Below, in pieces: positions 36,942-45,589 of a stretch of DNA of 47,315 bases. The DNA lies in contig JADKJW010000012.1 of assembly GCA_016720835.1 (NCBI GenBank), positions 1-47,315 on the forward strand, given 5' to 3'. Origin of the DNA: Ignavibacteria bacterium. GTDB taxonomy: Bacteria; Bacteroidota; Ignavibacteria; SZUA-365. The translations under genes and the position numbers were made by a program. The notes under the pieces were generated by a model, which saw nothing but the letters and a program-made list of their open reading frames with translations, searched no databases and was not told where the DNA came from. Every line of letters begins with the position of its first letter. The stretch's first letter is position 1.

Positions 36942-37418
36942 TTATAATGACATACAACCTGAAACCATCGAGGTTGGTTCCACGTGCAGAGCGCCCGGTG
37001 TTGTCGAATGCATGATCATCCCGCCCTTCCGCGCGGCGAGAAACACACTCACCGCGGCGAGTGTCACAATGAACACATAGGCAATCTTCCGAATGCCGTT
37101 GTAACGTTTCTTGGTCTGGAGAAACACGCGCCAGAATCCCGCGCCGCAGAACACCCACACGGCGATGTTTGCATAGGTTTCGTGCTGCTCGAGAATGCCG
37201 AGCTGCCGCGATTCCCGGATGAACGTCGACGCGAGATTGCCGCTGAAGACCGCGGCGAGCAGGGCGGGGATGGCAAGCACCGCGAGCACGAAGCTCGCGT
37301 TGTCGAAACGGTCGCTGCGAAGCAGAAAACCCGTGATGTCGAGCAGCGCGGAGGTCATGGTGAGCGCAACGGCGAAATGCACGATGAAGGGATGCCAGAG
37401 GGCGAGGGCTTCAGTCAT
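36942..37418 (-). CDS. DUF2231-type membrane protein
   Basis: Intact protein of about 158 residues with four membrane spans. ATG 37418 gives MTEALALWHPFIVHFAVALT, the DUF2231 signature in which Trp-His-Pro and Val-His-Phe histidines sit in the first helix. A GTG at 37427 overlaps the YraN stop as GTGA and could be the true start. Further spans: LAVLAIPALLAAVFSGN, YANIAVWVFCGAGFWRVFL and IAYVFIVTLAAVSVFLAARKGG. Conserved His residues suggest haem or metal binding, as proposed for related ferric-reductase-like and cytochrome-type membrane proteins, but that is not established for this one. It sits 26 bases before the amidohydrolase start. Confidence 0.75.
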   Translation of the reverse strand: MTEALALWHPFIVHFAVALTMTSALLDITGFLLRSDRFDNASFVLAVLAIPALLAAVFSGNLASTFIRESRQLGILEQHETYANIAVWVFCGAGFWRVFLQTKKRYNGIRKIAYVFIVTLAAVSVFLAARKGGMIMHSTTPGALHVEPTSMVSGCMSL

Positions 37419-37423
37419 GGGTG

Positions 37424-37789
37424 TCACATCTGTGTGAAGGCGTTGACAAGATGGCGGCAGGCTGCGCTGCCGTTGCGGAATTCCACGGCGACGACGTCGA
37501 AACGGCAGGCCAGTTCGCTGAAACCGTGCTCGTACATGTACCCTGCGGCGACCCTGCGCAATTGACGTTGCTTGCCGGGCGTGATCGAGTATTCGGGCGC
37601 GCCGAAACGATCGTTGCTGCGGCTTTTCACCTCGACGAACACGGTGTAGTCGCCGTCCCGTGCAATGATGTCGATCTCCCCGTGCCCGTAACGGTAGTTC
37701 CGCTCGATGATCACGAAGCCCTTCGACGCGAGAAAGGCCTCCGCGGCATCCTCGCCGTTCCTGCCGGTGTCGAGATGCTCAGCCACCAT
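37424..37789 (-). CDS. YraN/UPF0102 family putative endonuclease
   Basis: Intact 121-residue protein, ATG 37789, overlapping the end of the RNase HII gene by 11 bases. It has the restriction-endonuclease-like core: GRNGEDAAEAFLASKGF, RYGHGEIDIIARDGDYTVF and VEVKSRSNDRFGAPEYSITP, with the Glu, Asp and Glu-x-Lys residues (GEIDII and VEVK) of the PD-(D/E)XK fold. It ends RFDVVAVEFRNG. The family is nearly universal and often sits next to rnhB, as here, which suggests a role in nucleic-acid maintenance; the exact activity is still debated. Confidence 0.9.
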   Translation of the reverse strand: MVAEHLDTGRNGEDAAEAFLASKGFVIIERNYRYGHGEIDIIARDGDYTVFVEVKSRSNDRFGAPEYSITPGKQRQLRRVAAGYMYEHGFSELACRFDVVAVEFRNGSAACRHLVNAFTQM

Positions 37790-38411
37790 GCGGCATCCTT
37801 GCCTGCTGCGCCTCGAGTTCGCGGACCCGGAATGAAAGCCGGTGCACGGATGACGGTCCGTGCGCTCGAAGCGCGGCGATGTGTTCCGGCGTCGGATACC
37901 CCTTGTGCTTCGCGAAACCATAGGACGGAAATTGCGCATCCAGCAGAAGCATCAGCGCGTCGCGATGTTCCTTCGCGAGAATGGAAGCGGCCGCGATCGA
38001 GAAACACCGGGCATCTCCCCTGACAACGGTGCGGTACGGCAGCGAGGGATGATGGAAGCGGTTGCCGTCGACAAGCAGAAATTCCGGGCTGATCGGAAGC
38101 GCTTCAATCGCCCGGTGCATGGCGAGGATGCTCGCCTGAAGGATATTCAGCTCGTCGATTTCGCCATGGTCGGCGATGCCGATGCCGGTGCCGATGGCCT
38201 GTGCGAGAATCGCGTCTCGGAGCATGGCTCTGCGACCGTGCGCCAGCACCTTTGAATCGGCGATCCCGTCCAGCCGTGTGCCGGGTGCGAAGATCACCGC
38301 GGCGGCGACAACGGGACCGGCCAGTGGACCGCGTCCAGCCTCATCCACTCCGGCGAGCACGCGCATGCCCCTCGAGAAGAGCTCCGCTTCTATGTCGGAA
38401 AACGTGTTCAT
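37779..38411 (-). CDS. rnhB: Ribonuclease HII
   Basis: Intact 210-residue enzyme that cuts RNA in RNA-DNA hybrids and starts removal of misinserted ribonucleotides. ATG 38411. The signature VLAGVDEAGRGPLAGPVVAA (about 18-37) carries the catalytic Asp23 and Glu24. Then GTRLDGIADSKVLAHGRR, FLLVDGNRFHHPSLPY (the third Asp), GDARCFSIAAASILAKEHRD and a C-terminal FAKHKGYPTPEHIAALRAHG, the Gly-Tyr-x-Thr-x-x-His element conserved in RNase HII. The Arg-rich end overlaps the YraN start. A 69-base gap separates it from the prenyltransferase gene. Confidence 0.95.
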   Translation of the reverse strand: MNTFSDIEAELFSRGMRVLAGVDEAGRGPLAGPVVAAAVIFAPGTRLDGIADSKVLAHGRRAMLRDAILAQAIGTGIGIADHGEIDELNILQASILAMHRAIEALPISPEFLLVDGNRFHHPSLPYRTVVRGDARCFSIAAASILAKEHRDALMLLLDAQFPSYGFAKHKGYPTPEHIAALRAHGPSSVHRLSFRVRELEAQQARMPHGG

Positions 38412-38480
38412 GGTTTCATCCGATCGTTGCGTTGACGTGCCTGCACTGACCCGGCCACAAGCAGTATATGCACGGGAAGC

Positions 38481-39359
38481 CTATTTTGTTCCCAGCATGA
38501 GGGCGGTCATGCCCACGAGCATGTCGAATTTCAGCACCGTGCACAATCGGGCGATGGTCGATCGTCGCGGCGAAATCCACATGATCGCCGCCGAGGCGGC
38601 GAGGACAAGGTCCACGCCGGCGACCACGATCACGAGGTAGCGCGCGGAGTACAGGTCGAGCAGCCAGGGGACGAAGGACCCCGCGATGATGATCGCGAAA
38701 ATGGCGGACGTGAGCGCGAGCGTGGCGGCGGTACCGTGCACGAGGGGAAAGGTCCGCACGCCGCAGGCCCTGTCGCCTTCCATGTCCTCGATGTCCTTCA
38801 GGAGTTCCCGCGCGACATTGAACGCGCAGGCGAAGGCGCCCGGCACGATCCCCGCGGCGGGATTGCCGGCGGCATAGCCCGCGAAGATGAACGCCAGGCC
38901 GGTCACGATTCCCACGGTCGCGTTGCCCAGGAGCGGGATGTGCTTGAACGAGACGCTGTAGAGCACCATCAGCGCCATGCTCGCGACCGCGATTCCGAAC
39001 GCTTCCGGACCAAGCGGCGCACTGCACAGGATGCCCGTTCCGGCGCACACAAGACCCCAGGCGATGGCGGCCCTGCGCGTCACACGGCCGGCAGCGAGCG
39101 CGCGGCGCGGCTTGTTGATCACGTCGATCGCCACATCGCGCAGGTCGTTCACGATGTTCCCCGCCGATCCGAGCAGAAACGCCGCAATGCCCGCAAGCAG
39201 CAAGCGGGGATACATGCCGGAATCGGCGCCGGCGATGACACCCGTGGCGAACACGCCCGCGACGGCGATGACGCCGTTGAGCGGCCGCATCAGCGAGAGC
39301 AATCCCAGGAATGCTGCCGCTCGCGTACGGGAGCGCGCGGGAAGGTGTTGCGCCGGCAT
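38481..39359 (-). CDS. UbiA-family prenyltransferase
   Basis: Intact 292-residue integral membrane enzyme with eight or nine helices that transfers an isoprenoid chain to an acceptor. ATG 39359 shares TGATG with the stop of the upstream barrel gene. The two Asp-rich, Mg-pyrophosphate motifs are clear: GNIVNDLRDVAIDVINKPRR (N-D-x-x-D-x-x-x-D, 71-79) and ARELLKDIEDMEGDRACGVR (189-196). The spacing and the Asn-Lys-Pro after motif one look like the geranylgeranylglycerol-phosphate transferase-type subgroup found in some Bacteroidota and archaea, but other acceptors (quinone or haem pathway) cannot be excluded. No quinone genes lie nearby. Confidence 0.85.
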   Translation of the reverse strand: MPAQHLPARSRTRAAAFLGLLSLMRPLNGVIAVAGVFATGVIAGADSGMYPRLLLAGIAAFLLGSAGNIVNDLRDVAIDVINKPRRALAAGRVTRRAAIAWGLVCAGTGILCSAPLGPEAFGIAVASMALMVLYSVSFKHIPLLGNATVGIVTGLAFIFAGYAAGNPAAGIVPGAFACAFNVARELLKDIEDMEGDRACGVRTFPLVHGTAATLALTSAIFAIIIAGSFVPWLLDLYSARYLVIVVAGVDLVLAASAAIMWISPRRSTIARLCTVLKFDMLVGMTALMLGTK

Positions 39360-41098
39360 CAGAACTCGTTGATCAATCCGAAGTGAATTTTACCGCTGCT
39401 GAAACTGTCGCCCTGGCCCAGCGCGTAACTGACGCCGAGCACGCCGAGACCGGTTTCGAGACGCCCGCCGATGCCGTAGCCGTTGCGCGTCACCGTCAGT
39501 TCCTCGCGCGCGGGAGCCTCGCCCGGGGCGGAATAAATATACCCAAAATCGAAGAACACGAAAGCGAACGAGCGCCCGCCGAGACTGTACCGGAACTCGA
39601 GATTCGACCACGCGAGCCGCGTGCCGCTGAACTGCTCCTCGCGGTACCCGCGGAGCGTGGACGCGCCGCCGAGCCGGTACAGGTCGCTCGCGTCCAGCGA
39701 GCCGCCCCGCAGTTCGCGGCCATGCACCGCGACCGCGACGATGCCGCGGGTGAACAGCTCCCGGAACCAGGAGACGTCGGCCTCGATGCGCTGCACGGCG
39801 TCGTGCTCCCGGTCGATCGCGCCGGGACGCGTGAAGCTCTTGCTCCCTCCCGCGTAACTGTTGCGCAACTGCACGCCGGAACGCGGATTGAAAGGATTGT
39901 CGCGAGTGTCTATCAGCAATTCGACGGACCCGCTGAGCGTGCTGCTCGACGGCAGCGTCGTGAGCACGGTGTTGAGGGCGGGAATCACCCGGATGCCCTG
40001 CACGCCGGCGGACACACTGAGCGTGGAGCTCAACAGGACGGTGGCCTTGCCGTCGAAACTGCGGCGCACGTAGGTCGAATCCTGTTGCCTCTGGAAAAAT
40101 CCCCCTGCAGGTTCAGCGGTATCCCGAATACCCGGGGCTCGAGGCGCGCAGCTCCAGTTCGGTGGTCGAGCGGGACGCGCGCTCCCAACGGGCGTCGAAA
40201 CGGCGGCCGCTGCCGAAGAGGTTGCGAAAGGACACGTTCACGAGCCCCGTCACATATCCCGCGTCCTCCCCCGCGCGCGGCGGCTGATACCCGACCACGC
40301 CGTCAAAGACGTTGGTGTTTCCCTCGGCGATGCGGAGCAGCAGGCCGCCCTTGTCGTTGCGAACATACAGCGCGGGATCGGACACCGACGAAAACAGGTT
40401 GAGGCGCTCGAGCCGCGGGCGGATGTCGGCCACTTTGACAGGATCGAAAGGCTCGTCCTTGCCGATGCGGGTTTCACGCAGGATCACATCGGCGCTCGTG
40501 GTGCTGTTGCCCTCGACGGTCATTTCGGAGATGATGAAGCGCGGTCCCTCATCGATGCGCAACGAAACGAATGCCTCGGCATCGTCTCCATGCAAACGGA
40601 CATCGATGTCCTCTATTGTCGCGGACGCGAGAGGATGCGCCGCCGCGTCATCCGCGGCGAGCAGCCGATCCACTCCCGACTGCAGCAGCGCTTCGGAGAA
40701 AGGAGGCCCGGAGCGATCGCCATGTCGCGCGCAAGCGTCTCCTCCGGAATGGACACTGCACCGGTGAATGCCACTCCGCCGAAAACAACCGCCGGACCGG
40801 CCTCCACCCGGATGTCCGCTTCGCACATGCTCGAATCCGGCGCGAACAGCATCAGCACGGTCGGCATGCCGGCGAGCAGGTAGCCGCGGGCGCGCAGCGC
40901 GCCGAGCACGGCTGTGGCGATGCGCGTCTCCACTCCCGGCCGCCACGCGAGCAACCCCGCGCCCTTGAGAACGGCCGTCACGTCCGTTGCCCTGGTGCTC
41001 GGGATGCCTGTGAAGCGCGGAAGGATATCCGGTGCGCGTCCTTGCCCCTGGCAGGCCGCCGCACACAGGAAGAGCGCTATCATGATTGTGCGTCGCAT
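39359..41098 (-). CDS. Omp85-superfamily outer-membrane protein, TamA/BamA-like (frameshifted)
   Basis: About 580 residues. ATG 41098 begins a signal peptide (MIALFLCAAACQGQ). POTRA-like modules follow: ATAVLGALRARGYLLAGMPT and VVFGGVAFTGAVSIPEETLA, then after a shift near 40710 GPRFIISEMTVEGNSTTSAD and LRETRIGKDEPFDPVKVADI. The C-terminal barrel includes GRRFDARWERASRSTTELEL, a shift near 40120, LSGSVELLIDTRDNPFNPRS, and near 39650 the Omp85 signature region RLGGASTLRGYREEQFSGTR, whose Leu-Arg-Gly-Tyr tip lies in the barrel lumen. It ends with a strand to NEF, a typical aromatic C terminus. Function in outer-membrane protein insertion or translocation is inferred from the superfamily. It is translationally coupled to the prenyltransferase gene. 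Confidence 0.82.
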
Positions 41099-41253
41099 GC
41101 GATGATTGCTGCCAAGATAGAGAAGTGCAGGCCGATTCTCCCCACGGTTCCGTGCCCTGCCTTAAATGCTCCGTCGCGCGGTGTATATTGGTGCGTTCGC
41201 CGTGCCCGGCGTCTCGTCGCTGTCACTGTTTTCCCTGTCAAGCCGGACTTCAC

Positions 41254-42030
41254 ATGCACACGCCCGAAATTCTCCGGACCCTCCTCGAGCGCTTTGCCGC
41301 GGGCGATGCCTCTCGACGAAACCCTCGCGTCCATGCGCGGCGCGGCCGAGTATGTGCCTGTCGGCGATTTCGCGCGCATTGATCTGGCGCGTGAACAGCG
41401 TACGGGCGTGCCCGAGTTCATCTACGCTCCCGGAAAAACGCCGGAACAGGTGGTCGCCATCGCGCGCCGCATGGCGGAGGCGGGCGGACCAAACACATCC
41501 TCGTGACGAAAGCCAGCGACACCGTCGCGGGAGGCGCTGCGCGACGCGTTTGCGGAAGTGTCGTGCATGCGCTGTCGGGTATCGTGGTGGTGAATCCGCG
41601 TGAACGCACCGATCTGACCGGCGAAATCGGTATCGTGACAGCCCGGCACCTCCGATCTGCCCGTCGCTGAGGAGGCCGAACTGGTCTGCCGCGCGCTCGG
41701 CAGCAAGGGACCGAGCATCGCGGATATCGGCATCGCGTGCCTTTCCCGCGTGCTCGATGCCGTCCCGGAGCTCTCGCGCATGAATGTCATCATCACGCCC
41801 GCCGGCATGAAGCCGCCCTTCCATCCGTCCTCGCCGGACTCGTTCCGGTGCCGGTGATCGCCGTCCCGACCAGCGTCAGGTACGGGATCAACCGCGGCGG
41901 CTACAATGCGCTGCTCTCCGTTCTCGGAGGGTGCGTGCCGGGCGTGCTCGCGGTGAACATCGATAACGGGGTCGGCGCTGCCGTCGCCGCGCATCGCATC
42001 AACCGGCTCGCCGTCAAGGGGACTGGATGA
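41254..42030 (+). CDS. larB: Nickel-pincer cofactor biosynthesis protein LarB (frameshifted)
   Basis: About 258 residues, related to PurE. LarB carboxylates and hydrolyses nicotinic acid adenine dinucleotide, the first step towards the nickel-pincer nucleotide of lactate racemase. ATG 41254: MHTPEILRTLLERFAAGD, then after a shift near 41310 LDETLASMRGAAEYVPVGDF, ARIDLAREQRTGVPEFIYAP and GKTPEQVVAIARRMAEAGG. The PurE-like core has GIVTAGTSDLPVAEEAELV and DIGIACLSRVLDAVPELSRM, then VPVPVIAVPTSVRYGINRGG and VLAVNIDNGVGAAVAAHRIN. The Thr-Ala-Gly-Thr-Ser-Asp segment is family-specific. Indels near 41310, 41500, 41530, 41640 and 41825. The stop overlaps larE (ATGA). Divergently transcribed from the barrel gene over a 155-base gap. 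Confidence 0.88.
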
Positions 42031-42866
42031 CCAGCGTGGAACATCGGTACCAGCAACTGCTCGAAACGACCGGCCGGCTGGGAACGCGCGCGGGCCGGAA
42101 TCTTGTCGCGTTTTCTGGCGGTGTCGACAGCGCGCTTGTCGCACATGTCGTGCGCGAAGTGTATCCATCCGCGATCGCCTGCATCGGCGTGTCGGACTCT
42201 CCTCCCCGCGGATCAACGGCAGGCGGCGGCGGAACTCCCGCGTCGCAGATCGGCATTCCGCTGCGTTTCGTGCCGACGAACGAGGGCGCGCATCCGGAGT
42301 ATGTCGCGAATCAGGGAATGAGCTGCTACTTCTGCAAAACATCCCTCTACGGGTCGATGTCGGCTCTGGTCGACGCTCTCGCCGCGGAGGTCGGTCCCAC
42401 CGTGCTCTTCAATGGAAGCAACGCGGACGACCTGCAGGACCCCACGCGTGTCGGCCTCAAGGCTGCGAGCGAATTCCGCGTTGCCAGTCCTCTCTCGGAG
42501 CTCACCAAAGCGGATGTGCGCGACCTCGCGCGGCACGCAGGACTGCCGAACTGGGACACGGCGGCCTCGCCCTGCCTGCGCTTTCGCGTCTCAACTGGGC
42601 GTTCCCGCGACACCCGCGAACCTCGCGCGCGCATCGAGGAGCGGAGCGCCGCTTGCGCCTCCACTTCGCGGTGCCGCGTTCCGCCGATTTTCGCGTGCGT
42701 CACCTGGAAGGAAACCTGGCCATGGTGGAGGCGTCCGATCCCGTCTTCGCGGCGCTTGATCTCACCGCGTGCGAAGAGCATCTGCTGCCGCTCGGCTTCG
42801 CGCGCGTCGGCACACGGCACTTCGTTTCCGGCAGCGTCTCCGGATATCGCGCCGGCCGACGACTGA
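42027..42866 (+). CDS. larE: Sacrificial sulfur transferase LarE (frameshifted)
   Basis: About 279 residues, ATP pyrophosphatase fold. LarE adenylates the LarB product and gives up a cysteine sulfur to it. ATG 42027. PP-loop: NLVAFSGGVDSALVAHVVRE (about 28-47). Then ACIGVSDSLPADQRQAAAEL in a shifted frame, FVPTNEGAHPEYVANQG, MSCYFCKTSLYGSMSALVDA, TVLFNGSNADDLQDPTRVGL and FRVASPLSELTKADVRDLAR. NWDTAASPCLR (near 42550-42580) holds the Cys corresponding to the sacrificial Cys176 of the Lactobacillus enzyme. The rest is shifted (LHFAVPRSADFRVRHLEG), ending near GYRAADD at TGA 42866. Indels near 42215, 42240, 42590, 42650 and 42845. No larC or larA is in the window. Confidence 0.87.
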   Translation: MTSVEHRYQQLLETTGRLGTRAGRNLVAFSGGVDSALVAHVVREVYPSAIACIGVSDSPPRGSTAGGGGTPASQIGIPLRFVPTNEGAHPEYVANQGMSCYFCKTSLYGSMSALVDALAAEVGPTVLFNGSNADDLQDPTRVGLKAASEFRVASPLSELTKADVRDLARHAGLPNWDTAASPCLRFRVSTGRSRDTREPRARIEERSAACASTSRCRVPPIFACVTWKETWPWWRRPIPSSRRLISPRAKSICCRSASRASAHGTSFPAASPDIAPADD

Positions 42867-42908
42867 CGGCACGCGGAACACGACGGACCCTGACACGCGC
42901 GTCTGCAC

Positions 42909-43904
42909 ATGCTCCTCTCCGCACAACTCGCCCGCAAGCCGCTCGTCATGCTCGACGGCGCGATGGGCGCGGAACTCCACCGTCACGGCGCGGACGTCTC
43001 CTGCCGCTCTGGTCCGCCAACGCCCTCATCCGTGCGCCGCATCTCGTCCGCAATATCCACTTCTGGTACCTGCATGCCGGCGCGGACATCATCACGGCCA
43101 ACACGTTCCGCACGAACGTCCGCGCGCTCGACGCGGCGGGCCTGGGGCGCGCTGGGAGGAACTGAATCTGAGGCCGTCGAATTCGCCTTCGAAGCCCGGG
43201 AGCGCTACCGCGCGGCGCGACCGGTCACCGTCGCCGCGTCCACCGCGCCTGTGGAGAGACTGCTACCGCCCGCAACGCGCTCGGCTTCCGATACGGCGCT
43301 GGAAGATGAACATGGGCGGCAGGCCAAGCTGCTCGCGCTCATGGGCGCGGAACTGCTGCTCGCCGAGACGATGAACAGCGCGCGCGAGGCGGCGGCGGCG
43401 GCGCGCGCCTGCGCGGCCACGGGACGGGAATTCGCGGTGAGCTTCGTCTGCACTGCGGAGGGCGCGCTCCCTTTCCGGGTGAGTCGCTCCATGATGCCGT
43501 GGACGCCGTGCGCGCGCCGGTCCCGTCGCGTTGCTGGTCAATTGCGTGTCCGCCCGCGACATGCATGTGCCGCTGGCGCTCCTCCCTCGAAAGCGGTCGA
43601 TGTGCCTGCGGGGTGTTACGCCAACGTCGGTCCTACTCCTCGCGGAGGTACGCATGCAGCACGACGTCGCCCCGGCGAGCACGAGAATGCCGCCGCGCGA
43701 TGGGCGTCAATGGGTGCGCGCATCATCGGCGGCTGCTGCGGCACGACGCCGGAGCTCCTCGCGCGCATCGCGGGACGGCTCGCGCCGCTGCCGGCGGACA
43801 TGATCGCCGCCGGCATTCACCGGCACGCACCGCTCCTCCCGACCTCGCCGCGGCTCTCGCGGCGCACCGCATCGACCCTCGTCGAAGGAGAACCCTCCGC
43901 ATGA
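42909..43904 (+). CDS. Homocysteine S-methyltransferase family protein (frameshifted)
   Basis: About 325 residues with the zinc-dependent TIM barrel found in BHMT, MmuM and the N-terminal module of MetH. ATG 42909: RKPLVMLDGAMGAELHRHGA, the conserved Asp-Gly-x-Met-Gly start, then HLVRNIHFWYLHAGADIITA and TANTFRTNVRALDAAGLG. Zinc ligands: the Cys in LLVNCVSARDMHVPLALL (shifted frame, near 43545) and the Cys-Cys pair in ARIIGGCCGTTPELLARIAG (near 43720). Both are intact. It transfers a methyl group from a donor (S-methylmethionine or another methylated compound) to homocysteine; donor is unknown. Indels near 43005, 43155, 43260, 43480, 43520 and 43590. It is 42 bases after larE and overlaps the next gene (ATGA). 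Confidence 0.85.
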   Translation: MLLSAQLARKPLVMLDGAMGAELHRHGADVSCRSGPPTPSSVRRISSAISTSGTCMPARTSSRPTRSARTSARSTRRAWGALGGTESEAVEFAFEARERYRAARPVTVAASTAPVERLLPPATRSASDTALEDEHGRQAKLLALMGAELLLAETMNSAREAAAAARACAATGREFAVSFVCTAEGALPFRVSRSMMPWTPCARRSRRVAGQLRVRPRHACAAGAPPSKAVDVPAGCYANVGPTPRGGTHAARRRPGEHENAAARWASMGARIIGGCCGTTPELLARIAGRLAPLPADMIAAGIHRHAPLLPTSPRLSRRTASTLVEGEPSA

Positions 43905-45533
43905 CACGCCGCCTGCTCTTCGCCTTCTGTCTCCTGCCGATGTTCCTGCACGCACAGCAGGCGGCGCCGCCACCCGCGAGAGTGGATCCCCAGTCTGCAC
44001 GCCGATGCCACGAAGTATTACGGCGACTTCACCGACAACCGATTCTCGAGCGGAGGCGCGCTGTCGCTGAGCCGCTCTCCGACTTCTCGGCAGGACGGCG
44101 CGCTCTACGCACGGGCGTTCCTCGGGGCATACGATCTGCAATGGCTCGCGACGGGCTCAATGCATCCGGCCTTCGACACGTCGCAGGTGCGCGCGGGCGA
44201 CAAGAACCGCTGCTTCGTCGCGCCGGTCGGCGTCCAGGCCCTCTACCGCCGCTTCGTGGGCCCGATGGCGGAACTCTTCCTCGGTGTCGGTCTCGAAGCT
44301 TGCCTACTTCTCGCCACCCAGGATCCGAATGGCGCAGGCCTCGCCCAGCCGCAGGAATCCACGGGAAATGGACGGTCGGCATTCCGGTCTCGGTCGATTT
44401 CGAATCTCATGACCGAAAACCTGGCGTTCAACATGCGCGACCCTGCACGCGCCGTTCACGGATTACCTCGACGGTTTCTCCGCGGGCTCGGGCGCTGACG
44501 CATATCTGACCATGGGCTTCGGCGTCGGCTACGCCTTTCCCGCGCCCGACATCGATTCCCATTACGACGGCTCACGGACGGGAAAGACGCGAGATCTCCC
44601 GCACGAATCCGTACGACCGCGACAGCGACGGCGGCTCGACAAGGAGAAAGTGATGCATGAACGGATCCGCTCAATCGGACAGCGACGGCGACAGCGTGAC
44701 CGACGGCATGGAAGCGCACCAGCTGGGGTCGAATCCCCTCGCGAAGGACAGCGATGGCGACGGCCTCTCCGACATGGAGAGGGGAGTCCCGGTTAAGGAA
44801 GTCTCGTTCTATCTCGCCGACGGCGACGGCGACAGTCTCAACGATCGCGAAGAAGTGTCGCGCGGCACGGATCCGCGCAATCGCGACACCGATGGCGACG
44901 GCCTCCGGACGGCCTGGAGAACATCTCCAGTCCCCTCATCCGCGACAGCGACGGCGACAGGCTGGGTGATGCGGACAGATTGGCGCTCGCCCTCAACCCG
45001 CGCTGATCCGGACTTCGACAAGGACGGCTACTTCGACGGACTCGAACACCGTATCAGCCTGGATCCCCCCGAGGCCGACACCGACAACGACGGTGCCGGC
45101 GGCGATTACGTGGGCAGTTCGGCGTGATGACCGATCGCGCGCAATCCCGACAGCGATGCAAACTGGGATCGCGGACGGCTTCGACCCGACCCCCTCGATG
45201 CGCCCCCGCTCAATCCCGCCAGTCCGTCCAGCTGGACCTTTTTCGATCTCTTTATCCGCGACGAGGCTGTCGACGAACGTTCGCGTTCCTTCGCAGTCCT
45301 CCATTCAAGCACCTGTTGCGCAGCGCGCCGAAGGAGATGCTCTTCAGCGTGGATATCGCGGTGTACGGACAGAATACCGCCGAAGCCCGTCAGCGCAAGG
45401 AACATCTCGAGGCGTTTCTCCGGAAGTCCACCGCATCGTAGGATCATCCGGTGATCTCTGGTCTACTCGAAGATCAAGTCGAAGGGCGCTCCCGACAGCG
45501 CGTCTCACCTAGTGTGGAAGATCGGGGAAGTAA
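43901..45533 (+). CDS. Exported protein with thrombospondin type-3 calcium repeats (frameshifted)
   Basis: About 540 residues. ATG 43901 opens a signal peptide, MTRRLLFAFCLLPMFLHAQQ. The first 200 residues look like a beta-barrel or sandwich: FLGAYDLQWLATGSMHPAF, VGVQALYRRFVGPMAELFLG and AYLTMGFGVGYAFP. From 44560 to 45190 come about ten TSP3 repeats of the type D-x-D-x-D-G-x-x-D-x-x-E, for example DSDGDSVTDGMEAHQLGSNP, DSDGDGLSDME, DGDGDSLNDREEVSRGTDPR and DTDGDGL, which bind calcium ions along an extended arm. The last part (MLFSVDIAVYGQNTAEARQR, KEHLEAFLRK) is unassigned; I follow it to HLVWKIGK with a stop at 45533. Many indels. Probably outer-membrane or periplasmic. Confidence 0.72.
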
Positions 45534-45589
45534 CCGTCGCAAGGCGCGGCATCCGTCCCCGCCATTCCTCGCCGCGCGGCGATGACCCT

